In this document: positions 57,525 to 64,000 of the stretch, one piece after another
How positions within the stretch are numbered: position 1 is the stretch's first letter
How the letters are laid out: every line of letters starts with the position of its first letter
Assembly: GCA_039000515.1 (NCBI GenBank)
Contig: JBCFYV010000024.1
Location: forward strand, 14,225,922 to 14,289,921
From: Timema cristinae
Taxonomy: Eukaryota; Arthropoda; Insecta; Phasmatodea; Timematidae
Reading direction: 5' to 3'
Length of the DNA: 64,000 nt
The notes under the pieces: generated by a model
What the model was told of the DNA's origin: nothing
Database searches by the model: none
What the model saw: only the letters and a program-made list of their open reading frames with translations
Program-made: the position numbers and the translations under genes

Positions 57525-58590
57525 TTAGGCTATTTGTACACACTCAAAAAATTGTCCAAACACTTTTTTGTCGATACAATGTGTTCAATAAGTTTTAATG
57601 TAAGTGTGTACACAGGCAACGACATGACAAAGCCGTGTTGTGGCATTTGATAAAAGTTGTGGAGGGCCACAACATTGAACGACTTCTTTGTCCAAGACTA
57701 GGATGCGCCCAGTGCAAACAAATGGAGCCGAGTACACCGGCGACAATTCTGTCGCTGCTCACCAGATTGTGTTTGGACCAGTCCATGACTTCAGTCTAGG
57801 TTTGGAACAAATACCGCATACAATGCCAATCAATCGTCTGATTGTGCTCCTTCTCCAATTGTCTAAACCCTTTTTTGTCCTTGCCTTTTTCTCTAGCAAC
57901 TGAACATCAACAGATAAACGACGATACAGCCGCGTCGCAGGTGTGTGTGTTTTCACAGGGCACATATTGTTGCCAAGAATAACTAAAGTTCCAGAAACTT
58001 ATATTACGTCTGGAATCATAATGAACGTAGTAGAAGTAGGTGCTATTTTTACTCTTGTAACCTGCAATAAAAAACGACGATGACATGAACATCAATTCTA
58101 TGTACACCATTTACAGTGAAAGACTCTCAATTTATACAAGTGTTGAATGCTATAGGAATTACTCCGATAAGTTTTTTTCTACTTTAGAATGAGTATTTCC
58201 AGTTTTGATGAACTTTTGGCTCTAGTTGGACAATCAGTTTCTTGGTAGGACACCAATTGGAGAAGGAGCACAATCAGACGATTGATTGGCATTGTATGCG
58301 GTATTTGTTCCAAACCTAGACTGAAGTCATGGACTGGTCCAAACACAATCTGGTGAGTAGCGACAGAATTGTCGCCGGTGGACTCGGCTCCATTTGTTTG
58401 CTCTGGGCGCATCCTAGTCTTGGACAAAGAAGTCGTTCAATGTTGTGGCCCTCCACAACTCTTACCAAATGCCACAACACGGCTTTGTCATGTCGTTGCC
58501 TGTGTACACACTTACATTAAAACTTATTGAACACATTGTATCGACGAGAAAGTGTTTGGACAATTTGTTGCCTGTGTAAATATGGCCTAA
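57525..58590. mobile_element. non-autonomous element with two 337-bp inverted arms
   Basis: The left arm 57525-57861 and right arm 58254-58590 have equal length and are near-perfect inverted copies. Examples are GTACACAGGCAACGACATGA with TCATGTCGTTGCCTGTGTAC, and GGACCAGTCCATGACTTCAG with CTGAAGTCATGGACTGGTCC. The outermost bases are TTAGGC at the left and GGCCTAA at the right. The 392-bp centre is unique and non-coding. Mirror-image 63-codon frames in the arms follow from the symmetry. The superfamily is not determined. Confidence 0.9.
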
Positions 58591-58937
58591 AGAAACATGC
58601 AAGAGTGAAAGAGGTAGCGCTTGTTTTAGGTACACGAGCTTTAAAACAACAGACGTTATGTGTTCAATAACGCTATTAGGCCTACATTGATCACAAAACA
58701 CGTTAGTATACGGGGAAAAGTCGACAGAATAGCAAAATAAATTTACGTAGAAGCCCCGATTTTTTTTTTCTATTTTTTTTTTTTTTTTACTTACCAATAA
58801 CTTTTTTCTATTTAGTTTTATACTTCAAACTATTCAGTTACATCTTCGGCAACTTCAAATCATCCTTCTTTTTTTCCTGTTCTTATAGTCACTATGATTT
58901 CTCATAAAAAATTACCTATTTCAATTTCTGACTACTA
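58591..58937. other. no feature; T homopolymers
   Basis: Contains T runs at 58760-58790. Nothing else recognised. Confidence 0.45.
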
Positions 58938-59188
58938 CCCAATTATGTGGCCAAACAGTCTAAGGCATCATTTACTCTTTTGTTAGGCTAACCTGCTGAT
59001 GACGGGGAGATCCGGTCTAAGTCCCAGCCGAGTATATTGAGGGTGGTTTTTCCTAAATGGTTTCGCACTCTCTTTCCCAGCGGATGGATTACCTATAAAA
59101 TTCTTCCTACTTCATCCGTACACCATTAATTACCACATATGCGTAAAACTAGACAGGTAGTAAGACGAAGTGATAAAAAAAATCCAAT
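58938..59188 (+). mobile_element. SINE-3 copy (cluster of three, first)
   Basis: ATTATGTGGCCAAACAGTCT then AAGGCATCA, B-box region GGTCTAAGTCCCAG, tail ACAGGTAGTAAGACGAAGTG then ATAAAAAAAA. Confidence 0.85.
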
Positions 59189-59202
59189 TATTCTCTCTAT
59201 TT

Positions 59203-59412
59203 TTAGCAGTTCATCCTACTACTCGTTCGGTTTATGGTCCTATGTACTAGATACACTACTAGGCTAGGGAATTGCCTGGAGGGAAAGTGGAAAACCCTTT
59301 AGGAAAACCACCCTCAGTGCACTCGAACGTGATCGAAACCCGATCATCTCGTCTCTGGCAGCCTAGTCCAACACGAAAGTAGCACGTTAAACCACGTGGC
59401 CAAGGAAGCTGA
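59203..59412 (-). mobile_element. SINE-3 copy (cluster of three, second), reverse
   Basis: Tail complement TTCATCCTACTACTCGTTCG, body GAGGGAAAGTGGAAAACCCT, B-box complement GATCGAAACCCGATC, head complement TAAACCACGTGGCCAAGGAA. Confidence 0.9.
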
Positions 59413-59652
59413 TGCATCGCGTTCTTAATAATCGTTTGGGTTATATTCATATGTACCAATTACGCTAATATATTATGGCTGAGGAGGGTTTAAAGCTTAG
59501 GAAGTGCACACGCATTTTCATATGGGGAGAGGGGAAAACCATTTTATAAAGACCACCGTAAGTAAGCCTAACCGAGATTCTAACTGCGATTTCTCCGTCA
59601 TAGGCAGACTAGTCTATTGAGAGTGTGACGCCTTAGACGCCACCGAAAAAGG
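59413..59652 (-). mobile_element. SINE-3 copy (cluster of three, third), reverse
   Basis: ATCGTTTGGGTTATATTCAT (decayed tail), body GGGGAGAGGGGAAAACCATT, B-box complement GAGATTCTAACTGCGATTTC, head complement GAGTGTGACGCCTTAGACGC. Confidence 0.85.
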
Positions 59653-59881
59653 TTTTTTTTTAATATCATGCAGAAACGGACTTTTCAACACCCGTTAAAA
59701 CAGTCGTTGTTATAACGCTCGTATAACCCCGACCCTAGATGCCTTCAGTGACGGTTCATCTCGAGCGATCTCGAGTTTTTCTCGTTTAACACGTGCGCTA
59801 AGAGAAAAACGAGTGCTGATGAGCGACCCCTTGGATCTGAAGTGTTGTGATGCAGTTCATCAGATCATTCTCAGGTGATTA

Positions 59882-60305
59882 GGGGTCGTCTTTAAATTAC
59901 GTCATGAGGCTTTCTTTTATGATTCCCCCCTCCCTCTCACACACGTAAGGGGATTGTATGATTTTCCGTCACCCGTTCCCCCCTATCTTACGTAATTTCT
60001 CACTGTTTGGTAGATTAGATTATTTTAATCATTTAATTATTTGTATACATAAATATTGGTAATAAGGTGAGTGGTTTTAAATTTTATAAAAGATATATTA
60101 ATTGTAGTAAGTAAATGAATACAAGTGAAATTTTATAATTAATAGATTTATTTTCTGACAAAAAAATCTCACTATAAGCATCTATAAAAAACCTTACATA
60201 AGATGGATTCTGACACTACCCTTTCCCCCTCATAAGAAAACCTATGAAAACTGAGCCCCCCACCCCCTTACCCCAAAAGTACTTACTTAATTTAAAGATG
60301 GTCCC
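59882..60305. mobile_element. possible MITE, imperfect TIRs
   Basis: The left end GGGGTCGTCTTTAAATTACG and the complement of the right end, GGGACCATCTTTAAATTAAG, are inverted matches. The interior has C-rich patches (CCCCCCTCCCTC, CCCCCCACCCCC) but no open frame. Length is about 424 bp. Confidence 0.55.
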
Positions 60306-60499
60306 ATCAATTAAGGTCAGATAATTCATATATGCATAAGCTAAACAAACAAAATGATTCAGATAAATTTAAATAAAATGTATCAGCATTCGTAAGAAAA
60401 GAAGATGAGAAATAAAGGTTACACCCAGTTTATTTGATTAAATTCATGGACCATTAGTCCGCAAGAACATAAGTGTTGTCCAACCTGATAGTTAGCTAA

Positions 60500-61540
60500 T
60501 TGTTGAAATAATTTTTTAGTGAAAGATTGGTATGGTTGGATAGTTACAGAATGACATTGAGGGTCTGTAAGAAATTTGATTATGTTGGTTATGGAAAGAT
60601 TGGCATTGTTGTATAGGCTTAGTAAATTATTTATTAAAACATGAGTATTGTTATTAAATTATATTGTGGTTTAGTAAAATATTAGTATTGTTGAATAGAA
60701 CTAGTCAATTAAGTATTTTGTTAATACTGCAAAATGTAATTTATTTACAATTTTTACTATCGAGAAGTTTGTCTTCTAGTGAAAAATTGTTTATGAAAGA
60801 TTAAAATATTTGCTAAGATAAATTTTAATATTGTTGCTATCTGCTTCAGTGGTCAAAGATTATAAGACGTCACTCTCAAATTGTACTGGTGTTAGTTTTT
60901 TTATAATGCTTTTCGGCTAATTTTCCCCGTAGATTCAGATACATTTCTTAAAAATTTTACCTTCCTCATTCCTACTCTACGTAATTAATATATACGTGTA
61001 TTAATAGTAAGGGGGACGTTCAAAATAGATATATAATTGTTTTTAAGTGAAATAAGTTCATTTTGGTGCACGTATGATATTTTATCGACATTTCTAAATA
61101 TTTACAAATTAACATTATAGGCTAGTGATTTTTTTATGGTTGATAAATAAATATTAACAATCTTGCCTAGGAGAAGATTGACATTGCTGTTTGGGGACAA
61201 ACATTAACAGTGTTATTTAATAAATTATATACTGTGTTGGTTAGTGAAATATTAATATTGTTGGCTAATAGAAATTTTGTTTAATTGTTTGTCGAAATAT
61301 TATAAATGTTAGCTGCTCAAATATTGACAATAATAAAAGAAACATTAATTATATTAATGTTTTGTGAAAGTTGGTACATTGTCGGTTAGTCAAATACTGA
61401 AATTGATAGATAATGAAAAATATATATTTATTTTAGTAAAAGATTGTCATTGTTTCTTAATAAAATTATTTACAATGTTGGCTAGTTAAAAATTGACATT
61501 GTTTATTAGTGAAAGCAATCAAAACATTTACAACATCAAA
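60500..61540 (+). repeat. degenerate 24-bp minisatellite, interrupted by a SINE
   Basis: The unit is close to GTTGGCTAGTTAAAAATTGA then CATT. Consecutive units of 24, 25, 22, 25 and 24 bp can be read at 61380-61500, and similar phrases at 60535, 60584 and 61235. The array is split by a decayed SINE-3 (60845-61010). Confidence 0.65.
60845..61010 (+). mobile_element. SINE-3 copy, internally deleted, inside the 24-bp array
   Basis: GCTTCAGTGGTCAAAGATTA then TAAGACGTCACTCTCAA (head), TTTTCCCCGTAGATTCAGAT (body), CTTCCTCATTCCTACTC, and a remnant tail. Confidence 0.7.
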
Positions 61541-62101
61541 TTCTCTCTAACGTAAAATTTGTTTCAAAGAAAACCATTTAAATCTTTAAATAAAACTGGG
61601 TGCTTGGATTAAAAACGTTGTCCACTAAACAATCTCTAGCAACAGACCTATTATTTTTTCTATAAATGTTTGGTGGCAAAAATGTGGTGGACCAGCATAT
61701 TTTTAAGAACTTGACGTCTCATCGAACCGTTCCAACCATTTGTTATTTCATTTTAAACGTGACTACGGTTATGAAGGGAAGACATATCTCATCCTCAGAC
61801 AATATAGGATTTAGTAACTTCCTCTTTGGGATCATGGGAGATTTAGTATTGTGATTGGGATTTTTTTTTAAGCTAGGAGAGAAGGGTAGGGGGTTTGACT
61901 ACGGTCATCTATCATCCAACAAGAGGGAGAAAATTAAATGCAAACCAAAGTTATGATAAATGTTCTTGAATGCGAATAAAAGCAGAATTGGAATCACAAG
62001 ACCTTGAATATGTGAGTTTTGAAATTACATGGCCTTTGTCAAAGGTTATAAGACTAGAGAAGCCTTAGTTAAATAAGGTAGTCTTTTTTTTTAATGACAA
62101 C
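61541..62101. other. no recognisable gene
   Basis: A 62-codon frame at 61666-61854 lies in slightly GC-richer sequence but has no domain or splice support that I can see. Confidence 0.4.
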
Positions 62102-62111
62102 TATAAGAGAT

Positions 62112-62388
62112 TTCGGTGACCTGGTGGTCTAGGGGTAAGGTGTCAGACTTCTATATTGGCGGCCGGGGTTCAATCCTCGGTCTCGACACAGATTTATCTG
62201 ATTACCAAACCCTTCCTTCACCTCTGACAAGTTATCTTGTGAATGTGGGGAATGCCAGGCCTCCACCGTGGTTCGGATTCCACGTTAAACTGTAGGTCCT
62301 TCATTTCATCTCATAATCACCCTACACATTAGCGTAAGAGCGTATAACCCGAACGGGTAGTAAGACGCGGTGCTAATAATAATAATAA
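62112..62388 (+). mobile_element. SINE-2 copy, full length, perfect 10-bp target-site duplication
   Basis: GGTGACCTGGTGGTCTAGGG head (from 62116), B box GGTTCAATCCTCGG, intact body, tail GAACGGGTAGTAAGACGCGG then TGCTAATAATAATAATA. TATAAGAGAT lies on both sides (62102-62111, 62389-62398). It is among the least decayed copies. Confidence 0.96.
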
Positions 62389-62499
62389 TATAAGAGATAT
62401 CTGACCTGGACTTCTTTGAAAAATATTATTAATTTAAAAAATCTTTCTGGGGATGGTTTCATATCAGATAGAAATTAGAGGTTTTATTACATTACTATT

Positions 62500-62790
62500 G
62501 AGGATTGTTTGTAATACCATTCTAGAGTGTTTACATAGTCATTAGGGGTTGTTTTATATATTATTGTATATGGTCATAAGAGGCCGTATTATATGGCTAA
62601 TATAGGTTGTTTGATTTGGTCATTGAAGGTTATTTTATATGAACATTAAAAGTTTAATTTTATGGCCAATGAAAGTATTTTTAAGGCCATTATATGTTGG
62701 CTATATGACCATTGTAGGTTATTTATATTGGTATTGTAGGTTGTTAATATAATTATTGGATGCTTGATATGCCCATTTAAAGGCAATTGA
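62500..62790 (+). repeat. degenerate 22-bp minisatellite
   Basis: Phrases like CCATTGTAGGTTATTTATATTG begin near 62619, 62641, 62665, 62686, 62707 and 62731, spaced 21-24 bp. Weaker units extend to about 62500. Confidence 0.65.
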
Positions 62791-62824
62791 TCACATTTTA
62801 ACAGGGTAGAATGGTAAACTATAT

Positions 62825-62890
62825 TAATCAATGCGTATTACCCAAACGGGTAGTAAAACGCGTGGCTAATAATAATAATAATAATGATAA
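62825..62890 (+). mobile_element. isolated SINE 3' tail
   Basis: ATGCGTATTACCCAAACGGG then TAGTAAAACGCGTGGCTAAT and AAT repeats. No body or head is attached. Confidence 0.8.
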
Positions 62891-63150
62891 TATATTAATC
62901 GGAAAATAAAACCCTCAGTATAAACAGCCAGGAAGCCCCAACATTTCCGTCACTGTTAAATCAAACTAGATAGTCTTGACGTTTATTCGCATGGCCATCG
63001 ATGGATTTAAAATTGATATATATACTGACATAAGTGATACAAAAAATACTTTAGAGTTTGCTTTAGAATTCATGCATTTAAACATATTATTTTATTCTTT
63101 GTAACTAATCAAAACGTAATTCTTTAGGGGTTATATGTTGTGGCCACGAC
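62891..63150. other. AT-rich upstream flank of the CpG island
   Basis: No feature seen. Composition changes abruptly at about 63140. Confidence 0.45.
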
Positions 63151-63159
63151 TGTACTGGC

Positions 63160-63520
63160 AGGTGGAGTGTAGGTTGGAGCGATGGTGGGGAGGGTACGAC
63201 GCTAAGCACCGCGGCGCATCACAGTCGTCCTCGCATGCCTGCTCCCTATAGCTCCGCTCAGTTGCCGCCACGACACTCAAGCGTCCGGACGCCACGGGAC
63301 GTCCTTTGTTCAGTCGCGCGCCGTGTCTCATTCCCTCGCGCATTGTACGAGTACTGCGCGTTCGGCATCGTGGGTTCCTTCTTTATTCGTGCTCCGTCGA
63401 ACACGTCTGTGCGAAATGAAGATATTATTAACGTACGGTGGAAGTTGTCTTGGATATCTCGTGGTTGCAACAAAGTAAAACTCTATAAACTAGCAAGGCA
63501 TGCCGAGTGCGTTGTTTGAA
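63160..63520 (+). promoter_or_regulatory. CpG-rich island with Inr and DPE: probable promoter
   Basis: In otherwise AT-rich DNA this stretch is rich in CpG (31 by hand count in 63181-63420). An initiator TCAGTT (63258-63263) puts A+1 at 63260, and GGACG lies at 63287-63291, exactly +28 to +32, which fits the downstream promoter element RGWYV. No TATA box sits at -30. A second Inr-like TCAGTC starts at 63310 without a matching DPE. The direction is plus, toward the window's right end. The 94-codon plus frame and 70- and 71-codon minus frames here look like by-products of high GC. Confidence 0.65.
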
Positions 63521-63807
63521 CTCCGAGTATGTCGTTTTGATTTTATTAAAATGAAATAATGTTTTTTTTTATTTCATCCGCTTAGTACTATTAACTGCTC
63601 TTCCACATTATATCAATGTGTGTTGTAATAGTTTCGCGTGTTCGTAACTGTTGTGAAAAATCAAAAGATTTGTGTTTTGACATCTTATTTTCGTGACATT
63701 CAAGATACAATGAGCAAGACCAAATCAATAAATAATAAAAATCCATGATTCCACTTTCCATATTTCTACATTTAAGATTGGAGGAGTTCAGTTTGATCAA
63801 TGAAAAT
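63260..63807 (+). other. candidate first exon ending at a consensus donor
   Basis: From the predicted start site the first strong donor is AAT/GTAAGT, with the intron beginning at 63808. A weaker donor AAA/GTAAAA lies at 63475. Two translation starts are possible. ATG at 63416 reads MKILLTYGGSCLGYLVVATK before a stop, a hydrophobic signal-like stretch if spliced at 63475. ATG at 63800 (context ATCAATGA) sits just before the donor and would split its third codon. Neither can be chosen here, and an untranslated first exon is equally likely. The downstream gene is outside the window. Confidence 0.4.
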
Positions 63808-64000
63808 GTAAGTAGGTATATTTATTTTAAGAACTCTCTACTATTAAAATATTTGTAGATAGACCTGAAATGTTTAAAATAATTTAAAGATATATTTGAC
63901 ATTTATTTAATTATTTTAACAATCAAAATGAAAATGTATTTATACTGAATTGTCACTAAAAACACTGAATATGGTTTTATCATGAAATTTTTTAAATTTA
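63808..64000 (+). other. probable start of first intron
   Basis: AT-rich sequence after the GTAAGTAGGTATA donor. Nothing else seen. Confidence 0.35.

Noticed and set aside
525..62388. Functional tRNA genes
   Set aside because: All tRNA-like heads with good B boxes belong to SINE copies or have mismatched acceptor or anticodon stems. None folds into an intact cloverleaf by eye.
63131..63519. Coding frames of 94 (plus) and 70-71 (minus) codons in the CpG island
   Set aside because: They overlap one another and the predicted start site, and high GC removes stop codons. None has recognisable protein features.
1..64000. CRISPR arrays, bacterial operons, riboswitches
   Set aside because: The tandem arrays have no spacer structure. 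Sequence, SINEs and splice signals are those of animal nuclear DNA, so prokaryotic feature types do not apply.

Overview
This is AT-rich animal nuclear DNA dominated by mobile elements and tandem repeats. There are no bacterial-style genes, operons or ribosome binding sites. An arthropod is the most likely source. The evidence is a degenerate array of the arthropod telomere motif TTAGG (40968-41217), a candidate Inr+DPE promoter (63258-63291), Jockey, pogo/Tigger and hAT remnants of arthropod type, and a repeat with the familiar 'TAGCCTATGTTACTC ... TTTATAATATTAATATAGA' 3' end. I cannot name the species. The window reads like intergenic or large-intron DNA.

Repeats. More than 40 pieces belong to a group of tRNA-derived SINEs, which I call SINE-1 to SINE-4. 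SINE-1, -2 and -3 have different tRNA-like heads but the same 3' end (CGTATAACCCGAACGGGT, then AGTAAGACGCGGTGCTAA and TAA-type repeats). That tail holds a small stem-loop whose fourth pair is C-G, T-A or A-T in different copies. Larger elements are a 5'-truncated Jockey-like LINE (6342-8229), a 2.6-kb pogo-like transposon sitting inside a SINE (8689-11264), an internally deleted Tigger-like element (25804-27097) next to a hAT fragment (27230-27475), and a decayed APE-type LINE (about 28265-31590). Several TIR or fold-back elements have no transposase: 27822-28223, 35370-36040, 42375-42614, 57525-58590 and 59882-60305.

Tandem arrays are unusually varied: 15 bp (20392-20884), 22 bp (62500-62790), 24 bp (60500-61540), 33 bp inside a transposase tail (25885-26395), about 54 bp (16890-18930), 87 bp (50220-51941), about 162 bp (39660-40215), and a purine/pyrimidine array that changes strand (15360-16190). 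The 87-bp array is the most striking. About 19 copies, 17 of them in exact register, lie between perfect 23-bp terminal inverted repeats, and each unit begins with a diverged TIR. Its long open frames on both strands follow from 87 being 3 x 29 and are probably not genes.

Host-gene signals are few. On the minus strand, 46088-46215 looks like an internal coding exon with a membrane segment and a consensus donor site. On the plus strand, 37917-37936 is a possible 20-nt microexon with strong splice signals. At the right edge, 63160-63520 is a CpG-rich island with an Inr and a DPE at the canonical spacing, followed by a strong donor at 63808, so a plus-strand gene probably starts here and continues beyond the window. 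No link between these three can be shown from this window.
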